From the NCBI GenBank assembly GCA_905199225.1, contig CAJKFS010000003.1, forward strand, positions 1 through 64,000: a DNA stretch of 64,000 nucleotides, given 5' to 3'. The notes under the pieces were generated by a model. That model was not told the origin of the DNA. It was given only the letters and a program-made list of their open reading frames with translations, and ran no database searches. This stretch comes from an uncultured Collinsella sp. GTDB lineage: Bacteria; Actinomycetota; Coriobacteriia; Coriobacteriales; Coriobacteriaceae. The position numbers and the translations under genes were made by a program. This document shows positions 39,613-48,365 of this stretch, in pieces; position 1 is the stretch's first letter; each line of letters starts with the position of its first letter.

Positions 39613-39835
39613 GAAGCAGATGGGCCAGCTCCCCTCTACCAGAGAAGGAGATGGACTATGAGTATTGACGATGTCCTGACGTTGTTATTGCTTGTAATCG
39701 CGGCTGTGGAGCTCGGCATCCACATTGGAGGTCGAATGAAATAGCCGCCCCCGCGTAATGCGAAGACGGCCACTTCTCACGCCATAAACGTGTTTCGGAG
39801 TTGGCCAACCCGCGGCCACGGGTGCCATCTGCTTC
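39613..39835 (+). other. candidate type I toxin transcript with 5'-3' long-distance pairing
   Basis: GAAGCAGATGG (39613-39623), upstream of the toxin ribosome site, is exactly complementary to CCATCTGCTTC (39825-39835) in the 3' region. The 3' region also holds CCGCCC...GGCCAC and TTGGCCAACCCGCGGCCA-type pairing. Such end-to-end pairing keeps toxin mRNA silent in type I systems. The antisense RNA has not been located. Confidence 0.5.
39658..39744 (+). CDS. 28-residue holin-like/type I toxin candidate
   Basis: MSIDDVLTLLLLVIAAVELG followed by IHIGGRMK: a polar start, one hydrophobic helix and a basic end. It resembles the small holin-like toxins of Gram-positive type I systems. AGAAGGAG lies 7 nt before the ATG. 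It sits alone, with a structured 3' region of about 90 nt before tcdA. Confidence 0.6.
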   Translation: MSIDDVLTLLLLVIAAVELGIHIGGRMK

Positions 39836-39953
39836 AATCTTATGCGAATCCCCGCTTCATTTCAACATGCCCCAAGGCCTCAAATGGAGGCAGAATAATA
39901 CCTATAATGGCGATAGCCAATTACGTTAATTACTTCCCCATCGGAGGATATCT

Positions 39954-40751
39954 ATGACCGAAACCGCAGTCGCCGCTCCCGTCGAGACGCGCGACACCAA
40001 GCTCGAGATCATCATGGGGCGCGAGGCGCTCGACAAGCTCGCCGACGCCACGGTGTTGGTGCTCGGCTGCGGCGGCGTGGGCTCTAACTGCTGCGAAGCG
40101 CTCGCCCGCGGCGGCATCGGCCATTTCGTAATTCTGGATAAAGACATCATTGCGCCCAGCAATATCAACCGTCAGGCCATCGCGTTTCACAGCACCATCG
40201 GCAAGCGTAAAGTTGATGTCATGGAGGCCATGATCCATGACATCAACCCTGCCGCCACCGTCATCAAGCGCACCGAATACCTGCTGAGCGACAACATCGA
40301 CGAATTCTTCGCGAGCGTTCTGGAGCAGACAGGTGGCACGCTCGACTACGTTATCGACGCCATCGATACCATCTCGGCCAAGCTCACCGTCGCCAAGTAT
40401 GCTCAGGACCACGACATTCGCCTGGTGAGCTCCATGGGCGGCGGCAACAAGCTGCATCCCGAATGCCTGCGCTTCGCCGATATCTTTGACACGGTGCGCG
40501 ACCCCATGAGCCGTATCATGCGCAAAGAGTGCAAAAAACGTGGCATCAAGAGCCTGCACGTTCTATTTAGCTGCGAGGAGTCGGTCAAGACTCAGCGCCG
40601 TGACCCCTCCAACATCCACGAGCGCACCGAGCTCGGAACCGCCAGCTTTATGCCGCCCATCATGGGCCAGATGATTGCCGGCGAGGTTATTCGCAAGATC
40701 AGTGGACGCGGTACCGAGCGCGTTCGCGCCGACGGCCAGCGCCTGGACTAG
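39954..40751 (+). CDS. tcdA: tRNA threonylcarbamoyladenosine dehydratase (ThiF/E1-like)
   Basis: 265 residues. The adenylation domain starts LGCGGVGSNCCEALARGGIG, with the NRQ of SNINRQAIAF and DAIDTISAKL; SSMGGGNKLHPE and LHVLFSCEE are TcdA hallmarks, and TASFMPPIMGQM ends it. It cyclises t6A37 of tRNA to ct6A using ATP. Confidence 0.93.
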   Translation: MTETAVAAPVETRDTKLEIIMGREALDKLADATVLVLGCGGVGSNCCEALARGGIGHFVILDKDIIAPSNINRQAIAFHSTIGKRKVDVMEAMIHDINPAATVIKRTEYLLSDNIDEFFASVLEQTGGTLDYVIDAIDTISAKLTVAKYAQDHDIRLVSSMGGGNKLHPECLRFADIFDTVRDPMSRIMRKECKKRGIKSLHVLFSCEESVKTQRRDPSNIHERTELGTASFMPPIMGQMIAGEVIRKISGRGTERVRADGQRLD

Positions 40752-40765
40752 CAAGGCACACCGCG

Positions 40766-41548
40766 ATGGAGCTGCAGTCCTTTGATGCTCACTGTCACCT
40801 CGACCTGATGGCCAGCCCGAACACCGTTGCCCACGAAGCCGCAGCGATGGGACTGGAGCTCTTTGATTGCGGCGTCGATCCACGCGATTTCGCGTCAGCA
40901 TCCGAACGCGCCAGCAGTAGTCCCAACGTTATTGCAGGGGTGGGCCTCCACCCCTGGTGGATTGCCGACGGCCGATGCGGAACCGCCGAGGTCGGCCTGC
41001 TTTGTGAACTCGCCATCCGGGAACGGCTTATCGGCGAGGTCGGGCTCGATTTCTCGCCACGCTTTGCAGGCACCGAGGGAAACCAGACGCAGGCATTTGA
41101 ACGGCTATGCCGAACGTTATCGCAGTCCCCGCTACCTGGACGCGTTCTATCCATTCACGCCGTTCGCGCGGCGGGAGCAACTTTGGACACTTTGGAGTCG
41201 AACGACCTTCTAAAGGACGTCCCCAACTCCCCCACCATTATCTTCCACTGGTTTAGCGGCACCTCAGATGAGTTTGTCCGCGCACGTATTGCGGGCTGCT
41301 ACTTTTCCGTGAATGAACGCATGCTTGCGACCAAACGTGGGCGCGAATACGCACGACAGATTCCACTTGATCGCTTGCTACTCGAAACCGACGCGCCGGC
41401 CGAACCAGACGCGGAAACATCCGCGCGACAGCTCGTCGATTCACTCATAAGAGTATCCGAGGTCATTGCTGCGCTTAAAAACTGCCCCGAGGAGAGCGTC
41501 AAGTCGGTCGTTCTGAGAAATTCCCGCTCCATTTTCGACTTCCGCTGA
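40766..41548 (+). CDS. TatD-family metal-dependent hydrolase
   Basis: 260 residues. FDAHCHLD is the metal site; GVGLHPWW, GEVGLDFS, IFHWFSGT and LLLETDAP complete the TatD set. The family are DNases or 3'-exonucleases, some acting on oxidised or single-stranded DNA. 14 nt after tcdA, probably co-transcribed. Confidence 0.9.
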   Translation: MELQSFDAHCHLDLMASPNTVAHEAAAMGLELFDCGVDPRDFASASERASSSPNVIAGVGLHPWWIADGRCGTAEVGLLCELAIRERLIGEVGLDFSPRFAGTEGNQTQAFERLCRTLSQSPLPGRVLSIHAVRAAGATLDTLESNDLLKDVPNSPTIIFHWFSGTSDEFVRARIAGCYFSVNERMLATKRGREYARQIPLDRLLLETDAPAEPDAETSARQLVDSLIRVSEVIAALKNCPEESVKSVVLRNSRSIFDFR

Positions 41549-41553
41549 CCTCG

Positions 41554-41783
41554 GTGGGCAAAAAATGCCAAATATGAGTACTGTTGTAAAACTGGTCACA
41601 TTATTTTGCACCAAAACAACGACCTGATAATGTACAACTGTTCATTATCAGGTCGTTTTAGCATACCCAGGGACATATTAGACGGCTTTAAGTTGTCCGC
41701 AGACACTCAACTAGGACCTCAAGAGCCAAATTTTGCTGCTACTAAATTTGTGACAGTACTCATATTTGGCATTTTTTGCCCAC
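41554..41783. mobile_element. MITE-like element with perfect 31-bp inverted ends
   Basis: The left end 41554-41584 (GTGGGCAAAAAATGCC...) and right end 41753-41783 are exact reverse complements over 31 nt. Inside is a 15-bp perfect hairpin (41618-41632 with 41643-41657). It is AT-rich against the 60% GC host and codes for nothing credible. No clear target-site duplication. Size (230 bp) and form fit a non-autonomous transposon or dispersed palindrome. Confidence 0.75.
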
Positions 41784-41849
41784 GACCCTCAAGGGGCATG
41801 AGAATCGCACAACGCAGCCCCCATAAGAGCGTGGGGCAATTCGGCGGCG

Positions 41850-43367
41850 CTACACTAACTCGTGCATAAGGTCGCAATTTCGCGCATATAGCTCATCAAA
41901 GATATGGCGGCGCGATGTGTACAGCTCATGAGCGTCCATATCAGGCTCGATCGTTTGTGCGACCCCAAGAACCCGGGCGAGCTCACCCCATGATGAATAG
42001 GCGCCGCCAGCAAGTGCCGCCATAAGGGCATCGCCAAAACATGCGCCCACCGTGACCTTCGCAACCGAAACTGCGCGCCCGCAGACATCGGCAATCGTCT
42101 GCATCCATACCGGATTCTTAGTTCCGCCACCCACGAGCATGATGTGCCCGATAGGCAATCCATGATCTCGCTCGATAATATCAACATGCGCTGCGACCGT
42201 ATAGGCGACCCCCTCCAAAGCCGCGCGAACCATATGACCCCGGGTATGCCTTTCGGTCAGTCCGAAGAACACGCCACGCGCCTCGGGATCGTTGAGCGGG
42301 GTGCGCTCGCCCGCAAAGTATGGAAGACACAGCAGGCCATCCGCTCCAGGACCTACCTGTCCGGCATCGTGCGCCATGACCTCATAGGCATCGGGGCCGC
42401 CGGAGCGTTCGGCATCCACGGCATCGCGGTACAACTCGCGTCGCAACCACGCCGTCAACGCACCTGCTGTATTGGTGCCGGCGCAGATACCGTAAGTTCC
42501 GGGGATGATGAATGTCCCTGGCCACAGACGAGCGTCATCGACCATATGGTCCGCCAAATAGATAAAGTAGGCCGTGCTCCCGAGTTGCACCATCATGTCC
42601 CCGGGGCAGAACACTCCGGTAGAAATCGCCTCGGCGCCCGAATCGCCTGTTCCGACAAGCACCGGCGTATCCCTCGCAAGACCGGTTTCAACCGCCGCCC
42701 GATCCGTGATTACACCGGCGATATCGGTCGCCGCCATGACTTCGGCCATCTGGTCGGGACGGCAGAACCGCGCGCACCCGCGCTCATTAACCTGCCACGT
42801 CCCGCGATCGTATAAGGGGAGGAAATCCTCGGCAAGATAACGGTCGATCGTAAACCTGCCGGTAAGCTTGGCGCATAGATAGGACGAAGCCGTAAGAAAC
42901 TTCGCCGCCCGCTCATGGACCTCAGGCATATTCTCCTTAAACCAAAGGACCTTAGGGGCGATATCCGACGAACACGGATCGTGTCCAAAGAGCTCGCGAG
43001 CGCGATCGGGGCCATATTCGGAAAGAAGCTCGTCAATCTGCGGCTTCGAGCGAGCATCAACCCCGTAGAGAATTGCCGGAGCCAAGGCGTGGCAATCTTC
43101 ATCGACCGGCACGCAATCACAGCCCAAAGCCGACAACCCTACGCAGCGGATCTGGTTCGCCTCGATGCCCGCGCGCTCGATAAGCTCGCGAGACAGCCGG
43201 CAAAAATCACCCCACCAAATCGCTTCTGCATCGTGCTGATACCAACCATCCTGAGGGTTCTCGGTCTCATGTTGACAAGATGCCTGCGCCACAATTCGAC
43301 ACTCCGCATCCATTAACACACCCTTGGACGCACTCGTTCCTATGTCGATGCCAAGATAGTACGGCAT
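41850..43367 (-). CDS. FGGY-family carbohydrate kinase (xylulokinase-like)
   Basis: 505 residues. LGIDIGTSASKGVLMD is the phosphate-1 loop; LVGTGDSGAEAISTGV, the adenosine motif LVGGGTKNPVWMQTIAD and GDALMAALAGG are FGGY. It phosphorylates a sugar or sugar derivative with ATP. Start at 43367; a GTG at 43376 overlaps the BtpA stop by 4 nt but has no spacing for its ribosome site. Last gene of the operon starting at 52276. Confidence 0.92.
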   Translation of the reverse strand: MPYYLGIDIGTSASKGVLMDAECRIVAQASCQHETENPQDGWYQHDAEAIWWGDFCRLSRELIERAGIEANQIRCVGLSALGCDCVPVDEDCHALAPAILYGVDARSKPQIDELLSEYGPDRARELFGHDPCSSDIAPKVLWFKENMPEVHERAAKFLTASSYLCAKLTGRFTIDRYLAEDFLPLYDRGTWQVNERGCARFCRPDQMAEVMAATDIAGVITDRAAVETGLARDTPVLVGTGDSGAEAISTGVFCPGDMMVQLGSTAYFIYLADHMVDDARLWPGTFIIPGTYGICAGTNTAGALTAWLRRELYRDAVDAERSGGPDAYEVMAHDAGQVGPGADGLLCLPYFAGERTPLNDPEARGVFFGLTERHTRGHMVRAALEGVAYTVAAHVDIIERDHGLPIGHIMLVGGGTKNPVWMQTIADVCGRAVSVAKVTVGACFGDALMAALAGGAYSSWGELARVLGVAQTIEPDMDAHELYTSRRHIFDELYARNCDLMHELV

Positions 43368-43372
43368 GCCGC

Positions 43373-44182
43373 TCACTCCCCTCTCGCGGCACGGGCGGCA
43401 GTCATGAACCGCGCGACCCGTTCGGCTTCGACAGAGGCGTCGAGCTTGCCGTCTCGCTTGAGGCAGGTACCGACAAACGCGCCATCATAATGCGAAAACA
43501 CGTCTGCAACGGTATTCTCGCGGCATCCCGTTCCACATACCACCGGCACATCGCCAACACGGGCGCGTACCTCGTCGGCAAGTTCGCCCGAAGCGCCGCG
43601 CCCGGCAGCAGACCCACCAATAACAAGGGCGTCCGGCAGGCAGTTGAATACCAGCGAATCGGCAATATCGGGAGTCGATCGGTCGTTAAGATACACCTCG
43701 CCCTCGCTTGTGATGAAATGGAACATCTTTAGGTCATCCAGACGCAGGGCGGCGCGGCGGCGCATGGTGTGCGCAAAGTCACGATTGATCAGGCCAAGGT
43801 CGCCAGCCCAGGCACCGCAAAAATTGCAGCGCGTGAACTGCGCATCGACGGCAGCGCACAGCTCGATTGTGGCATCACCGTCGTAAATAGCCTCAGCTCC
43901 CCAAGGAGTCGACAGATCATGGGATAGAGCCCCGATAACATAGCTCATCGATGCAAGGGTTGAGGGAGAAACGTGCTGCTCATAGGGCATCGAGAGCTCA
44001 TTGGTAATCAAAATGCCATCGACACCGCCCTGCTGCAACGCCTCGAGATCGCGCTTGGCGGCTTCCACGACCTGCGACACGCTTCCGCCCGGGTAATACA
44101 ACGGATCGCCCGGCAGAGGACGCAGGTGCAGCATTCCGATAACCGGCTTTTCGGTCTTGAACATCGAGGTTAGAAACGACAT
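43373..44182 (-). CDS. BtpA/SgcQ-family TIM-barrel protein
   Basis: 269 residues. KPVIGMLHLRPLPGDP, GGVDGILITNE, AEAIYDG and ALVIGGSAAGRG fit the BtpA family, which includes E. coli SgcQ in a sugar operon and a photosystem I biogenesis protein. The fold suggests phosphosugar binding. Start at 44182 with GAAGGAG upstream. Confidence 0.88.
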   Translation of the reverse strand: MSFLTSMFKTEKPVIGMLHLRPLPGDPLYYPGGSVSQVVEAAKRDLEALQQGGVDGILITNELSMPYEQHVSPSTLASMSYVIGALSHDLSTPWGAEAIYDGDATIELCAAVDAQFTRCNFCGAWAGDLGLINRDFAHTMRRRAALRLDDLKMFHFITSEGEVYLNDRSTPDIADSLVFNCLPDALVIGGSAAGRGASGELADEVRARVGDVPVVCGTGCRENTVADVFSHYDGAFVGTCLKRDGKLDASVEAERVARFMTAARAARGE

Positions 44183-44215
44183 AACGTGCTCCTTCATAGG
44201 GTTATTGCAGGGACG

Positions 44216-44644
44216 TTACTCCCCCAGCACCTCGACGTACACTTTTCGCTTCTGCGGACCGTCAAACTCCGCAAGATAGATGTTCTGGGCACCTCCGCAC
44301 ACGATGTGGCCATCTTGGACGGGAAAGAAGCAACTGTTTCCACAAATCATGCTCTTGATATGCCCACAGGAGTTGTTGCCGGTGGCTCCATAGCTCGGCA
44401 GGAAGTGTGCATGCGCATAGGGGGCATCGAGCGGGGCGATGCGATCAAGCGTCTCCATAAGATCCGTCTCCACGCAGGGCAGTCCCTCGTTTACCACGAT
44501 TCCACAGGTCGTATGCGACAAAATAATTGCTGCCAAGCCATTCGTCACCGAACTGCGTTCGATGGCAGCGTGCACGTCCTCGGTAATATCGATGAACTGG
44601 TCCGGAGCAGTCGATAGATAGCTCAATGTCTCGAGCGTCACCAT
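44216..44644 (-). CDS. YjbQ-family (UPF0047) protein
   Basis: 142 residues. TNGLAAIILSHTTCGIVVNE and the C-terminal QNIYLAEFDGPQKRKVYVEV are YjbQ hallmarks. Homologues weakly make thiamine phosphate in E. coli, but the main role is unknown. GGGGA lies 9 nt before ATG 44644, and the upstream gene stops at 44647. Its place inside a sugar operon may be informative. Confidence 0.9.
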   Translation of the reverse strand: MVTLETLSYLSTAPDQFIDITEDVHAAIERSSVTNGLAAIILSHTTCGIVVNEGLPCVETDLMETLDRIAPLDAPYAHAHFLPSYGATGNNSCGHIKSMICGNSCFFPVQDGHIVCGGAQNIYLAEFDGPQKRKVYVEVLGE

Positions 44645-44646
44645 GT

Positions 44647-45507
44647 TCACTCATCCCCTTCAAGAAAACGCAGGGCATTACCCCAGTAGAGCCTTTCTCG
44701 CGCATCATCGCGCATGGACACGGTATCGAGCGCCCGCTTGAGTTTGAATGCACGGAAACGCGGCGTATTGCTGGCGAACATCACTTGATGCGATAGCGCG
44801 CGCTCATACCACAGCGGCCCCATATCGACCGTGAAAAGACGCTGCATCATCTCCTCGGGCGAATCGATGTAAGTGATAGAGGTGTCCGTGTAGCAGTTGG
44901 GATACTTGAGCAGCATCGCCACGGTCTCGCGCACCCAGGGCCAGCCAAAGTGGGTCAAACTAAAGCGCACATTTGGATGCGTTGCGATTGTGTGCTCAAA
45001 TGCAAGCGGGTTACTGCGCGAGAGCTCTGCGCCAGGCTCCCAAGACATACCGGCATGGAAAACCACCGGCTTGTTATAGCGCTCGCACAGCTCGTAAAGC
45101 GGCTCGGCCACAGCATCATCGGGGGCAAAACCCTGCTTTGCAGGATGCAGGCAAAGCCCCTTTGCCCCCAACTCGGTAAAGGCGCGCTCCAGTTCGTCTG
45201 CGGCACCGCTCACCTGCGGGTCTACGCTCGCAAATCCCCACAGGCGATCGGGATGCGCGGCAACCAGCATGGCAATCTGGTCATTGGTGCCAAAGTGCCC
45301 TCCGCATGCCGTGGTTACATCGAGCGGCATGAGCACGCTCTTCTGCACGTCACAGACGTCCATCTCGACTTGAAGCTCATCCCAATCCATGGGGCCCATA
45401 TGCCCCATACCAAATTCTCGTGACCAAAAGCCGAATCCATCAGGCTCATCACCCGGCGTACAGATCTCGCCGTAGAGCATAGGATGGACCAACATGTCGA
45501 TAACCAT
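44647..45507 (-). CDS. amidohydrolase-2 family TIM-barrel hydrolase
   Basis: 286 residues. The family pattern of PF04909 is visible: LWGFASVDPQ, LGAKGLCLHPAKQG, KPVVFHAGMSW, FSLTHFGWPWV and a late FASNTPRF. The usual N-terminal HxH is replaced by MLVHPML, so metal binding may be altered. Members hydrolyse lactones or decarboxylate. Start at 45507 with AAAGGAG upstream. Confidence 0.85.
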   Translation of the reverse strand: MVIDMLVHPMLYGEICTPGDEPDGFGFWSREFGMGHMGPMDWDELQVEMDVCDVQKSVLMPLDVTTACGGHFGTNDQIAMLVAAHPDRLWGFASVDPQVSGAADELERAFTELGAKGLCLHPAKQGFAPDDAVAEPLYELCERYNKPVVFHAGMSWEPGAELSRSNPLAFEHTIATHPNVRFSLTHFGWPWVRETVAMLLKYPNCYTDTSITYIDSPEEMMQRLFTVDMGPLWYERALSHQVMFASNTPRFRAFKLKRALDTVSMRDDARERLYWGNALRFLEGDE

Positions 45508-45534
45508 TTCATACTCCTTTCCAGGCATTTGACC

Positions 45535-46335
45535 CTAGTACGGCTCAAACGAACCAATCACTCGGGACGACAGCTCAGCGCCCGCCTTCATACACGCCGG
45601 AATATCAAGGCCATCGATCACGCCCTTGGTAAACCCGGCAATATACGAGTCGCCAGCACCCACGGTATTAACGACCTTCTCCGCCGGTACGATCCCGCAC
45701 TCATAGAAGCGCTCACCGTCATAGGCAATGCTTCCCTTCTCGCCAAGCGTGGCAACCGCAACGCGCGGTCCCAATTCCTGCACGTGGCGTACCCAGTCTC
45801 GCAGCTCCGGAGTGTCCTCTTCAAACGACATGAACGCATAGTCTACGTAAGGAAAATGAGCCTCGCATGCATATTCGGGATCCTGGCTGAACACCGAGAA
45901 GTCCATAACCACCGTCTTGCCCGCATCATGCCATTCGGGCAGGAGGTCCAAACAATTGCCAAACAGGTCGGTATGAATGATGTCATGCTCTAGGATAAAC
46001 GCCCGGTCGTCTTCATTCGGTCGATATGTCTCCATTACGCCATCGATTGCCTCGAGATGCACGCGATCGACGCCGTCTTTCAATGCCATGAGCATCACCG
46101 AGGTGTCGCCATCTTCCACCCGCAGATGTGAGATATCGAACCCCTCAGCGGCCAGCGCCTCTCTCATCTTGTCTCCGTACTCGTCCTTGCCGACAACCGA
46201 CACGGCGGATACCGAAACGCCCATTCGTGCAAGATGGATACCCCAGTCAATGCCGTTACCAGTCGGATAGAACACGCCGATGTTTTGATAGACGTCCGCG
46301 CAGCAAAAACCAGCCGCACACGCTTTAATACCCAT
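45535..46335 (-). CDS. PfkB-family carbohydrate kinase (second in operon)
   Basis: 266 residues. FYPTGNGIDWGIHLARMGV is the substrate region; VVNTVGAGDSYIAGF the ATP/anion-hole motif with the catalytic Asp. Like fructoselysine-type kinases, it is short. It differs from the FrlD-like gene upstream, and a terminator-like hairpin (46353-46386) lies between them. GGAG precedes ATG 46335. Confidence 0.9.
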   Translation of the reverse strand: MGIKACAAGFCCADVYQNIGVFYPTGNGIDWGIHLARMGVSVSAVSVVGKDEYGDKMREALAAEGFDISHLRVEDGDTSVMLMALKDGVDRVHLEAIDGVMETYRPNEDDRAFILEHDIIHTDLFGNCLDLLPEWHDAGKTVVMDFSVFSQDPEYACEAHFPYVDYAFMSFEEDTPELRDWVRHVQELGPRVAVATLGEKGSIAYDGERFYECGIVPAEKVVNTVGAGDSYIAGFTKGVIDGLDIPACMKAGAELSSRVIGSFEPY

Positions 46336-46352
46336 GGTCTTCTCCAATGTTC

Positions 46353-46386
46353 AAAAGGGGACCCGCCACATGGCGAGCCCCCTTTT
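46353..46386 (-). terminator. hairpin inside the operon
   Basis: On the minus strand AAAAGGGGGCTCGCC pairs with GGCGGGTCCCCTTTT with one or two mismatches. It ends CCCCTTTTG 18 nt before PfkB2, so it may reduce expression of the last five genes. Confidence 0.6.
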
Positions 46387-46456
46387 CGCGTTTCGCTTAT
46401 TGTTTTGCATCGGCTGTCCAAGGCCTCATAGCCAGACCGCCGTACGCTTTCTTAAG

Positions 46457-47320
46457 CTATTCGACGATTGGTGCTCCGTGGCCCCAAGAACCTTCCATGC
46501 CGCACACGGTCGAGGCAAACCCGGCAGCAAAGTCGAGCGCGCGCTCGATGGCCTCGGCGCCATCCTCACCGCGCTTGGCGGAATCGAGATGGCACATCAA
46601 AAACGAGGTGAGGAACGAGTCGCCCGCCCCCATGGTGTCCTTCATGTCCGTTACCGGTTTAGCCAGCTGGCGGTAATAACGCTCGCCGTCGTAAGCAATG
46701 CAGCCCTCGGCGCCCGCCGTAGCCGACACAAAACGCGGACCCAGGCCCTTCACCCATGCCAGACGCTCGCGAATCTCGTCCTCACTCGCGGCATCCGCCG
46801 CACTAAAGAAAGCGAAATCGACGTAGGGCGCAATCTGCTCGTAGTACTCGTCGGTGGAGTCGTCCGAAAAGTCAAAAGAGACCGTGACGCCCGCAGCCTT
46901 CAGCTTGGGCAGCTCGCGCTCGGTAAAGCAATAGTTGCCCGAATGAACCACATCGAACTGCTTCATGTACGAAAGGTCAAAGCGATCGAGGACATAGCGC
47001 GCATCGCCACGGATACCGCCCTCGTTGGAGCCGAGGAAGACACGGTCACCGTCAACGACGGTCACGCGAGCCGCTCCGTTCTCGCCAATCATCTGCTCGC
47101 ACTTGTCAAGCTCGATACCCTCATCCTCGAGGCTTGCAATGACATGCTCGGCAGCGGCATCATTGCCAAAAATGCCCATGTATGCGGAGCGTGCGGCACC
47201 ACATTTCTTGGCATAAACGGCGAAGTTCACCGCATTGCCGCCGGGATACATGGTGTGGATATGCTCGTAGCGATCGACGACATTGTCGCCAAATCCGAGC
47301 GCGTTAACGTTAAATGCCAT
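46457..47320 (-). CDS. frlD: FrlD-like PfkB kinase (fructoselysine-type 6-kinase)
   Basis: 287 residues. ALGFGDNVVDRYEH and YPGGNAVNFAVYAKKCG are close to FrlD; MKDTMGAGDSFLTSF carries the catalytic Asp. FrlD phosphorylates C6 of a fructosyl-amine. It lies 14 nt after the FrlB-like gene, as in frl operons. AGAAGGAG upstream. Confidence 0.85.
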   Translation of the reverse strand: MAFNVNALGFGDNVVDRYEHIHTMYPGGNAVNFAVYAKKCGAARSAYMGIFGNDAAAEHVIASLEDEGIELDKCEQMIGENGAARVTVVDGDRVFLGSNEGGIRGDARYVLDRFDLSYMKQFDVVHSGNYCFTERELPKLKAAGVTVSFDFSDDSTDEYYEQIAPYVDFAFFSAADAASEDEIRERLAWVKGLGPRFVSATAGAEGCIAYDGERYYRQLAKPVTDMKDTMGAGDSFLTSFLMCHLDSAKRGEDGAEAIERALDFAAGFASTVCGMEGSWGHGAPIVE

Positions 47321-47334
47321 GGCCTTTGCTCCTT

Positions 47335-48303
47335 CTAGTACTCGACAACACCCATATAGCGACGGAAATCGGGATCGTGATCAAACACCTTGCCGCGTGC
47401 GGCACGCAGCTCGCAGTTCATGGCGTAGAACAGCACCGGGTCCAGATAGGCACGGACGCTCGCCGGCACGGCTTCCATACCGTACTCCTTGGCATCGAGC
47501 ACCATCAGCGTATCGGTATGCGTCTTAAGGAACGCCAGGGCGCGCTCGTCCATGGCACGGCACTCGCTGGAGCCCATCTGCAGGAAGTAAAAAACGCCAT
47601 CCTGAGTAGCCTCGAAGGGGCCATGGAAGTACTCGGCAGAGTGGATGTAGCTGCAGTGCTGCCACTGCATCTCCATAAGAGAGCAGATAGCGAAACCGTA
47701 GGTCTGGCTAAAGTTGGGACCGCTGCCCAGAATGTAGAAGAACTCGTGCTCCTGGCAAAGCTTGGCAAAACGATCGCCCAGCTCGGCATTTACCTTCTCG
47801 CGTGCCGGGGGAAGAATCTTATCCATCTCGGCGATACCGGCATACATATCGGCAAGATCGGCGTAGCCCTCCTGCTGATCGAGCAGCTCGGCCGCAAGCG
47901 ACAGCGAAATGCCAGCGGGGACCTCGGCCTGCGGCACGCCCTCGCCCCACGGGTAGACCCACGTGGTCCACTTGCCGGAGTCAATCTTGGATCCAGCGTT
48001 GTCGGTCTGGGCGATCACCGTAGCGCCGGCAGCAAGGGCAATCTCGCAGCCCTCGACGACCTCGGGGGTGTTGCCACTGTGGCTACAAGCGATGACCAGG
48101 GACTTCTCGCCCAGACGACGCGGACGCATGATATCGAACTCGCGAGCCGTATAGATATACGAAGTGAAGGTGGTTGCCTCGCGCTGCAGAAGCTCATGAG
48201 CCGGGATCAAATCGATCATGGAGCCACCGCAAGCAATCCAGTAGACGCTGTCGAACTTGCCCTTCTCGGCAATTGCCTCTTTGATCAGATCGTGTGCGTT
48301 CAT
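47335..48303 (-). CDS. frlB: FrlB-like SIS-domain deglycase
   Basis: 322 residues with two SIS domains: YWIACGGSM, IACSHSGNTPE, then ILGSGPNFSQTYGFAICSL and the catalytic-site segment HSAEYFHGPFEAT. FrlB/FraB cleave 6-phosphofructosyl-amines to glucose 6-phosphate plus the amino acid. Start at 48303 with GAAAGGA upstream. Confidence 0.9.
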   Translation of the reverse strand: MNAHDLIKEAIAEKGKFDSVYWIACGGSMIDLIPAHELLQREATTFTSYIYTAREFDIMRPRRLGEKSLVIACSHSGNTPEVVEGCEIALAAGATVIAQTDNAGSKIDSGKWTTWVYPWGEGVPQAEVPAGISLSLAAELLDQQEGYADLADMYAGIAEMDKILPPAREKVNAELGDRFAKLCQEHEFFYILGSGPNFSQTYGFAICSLMEMQWQHCSYIHSAEYFHGPFEATQDGVFYFLQMGSSECRAMDERALAFLKTHTDTLMVLDAKEYGMEAVPASVRAYLDPVLFYAMNCELRAARGKVFDHDPDFRRYMGVVEY

Positions 48304-48365
48304 ATCCAGTTCCTTTCTTGTTTGGCCCGCAATCAATGACGTTGGTTGCGTGGCCGATGGTTGTT

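Noticed and set aside
41606..41869. An 87-codon frame across the MITE-like element
   Set aside because: It runs through the internal hairpin and the right inverted end, so the sequence is explained by the repeats; no ribosome site or family pattern.
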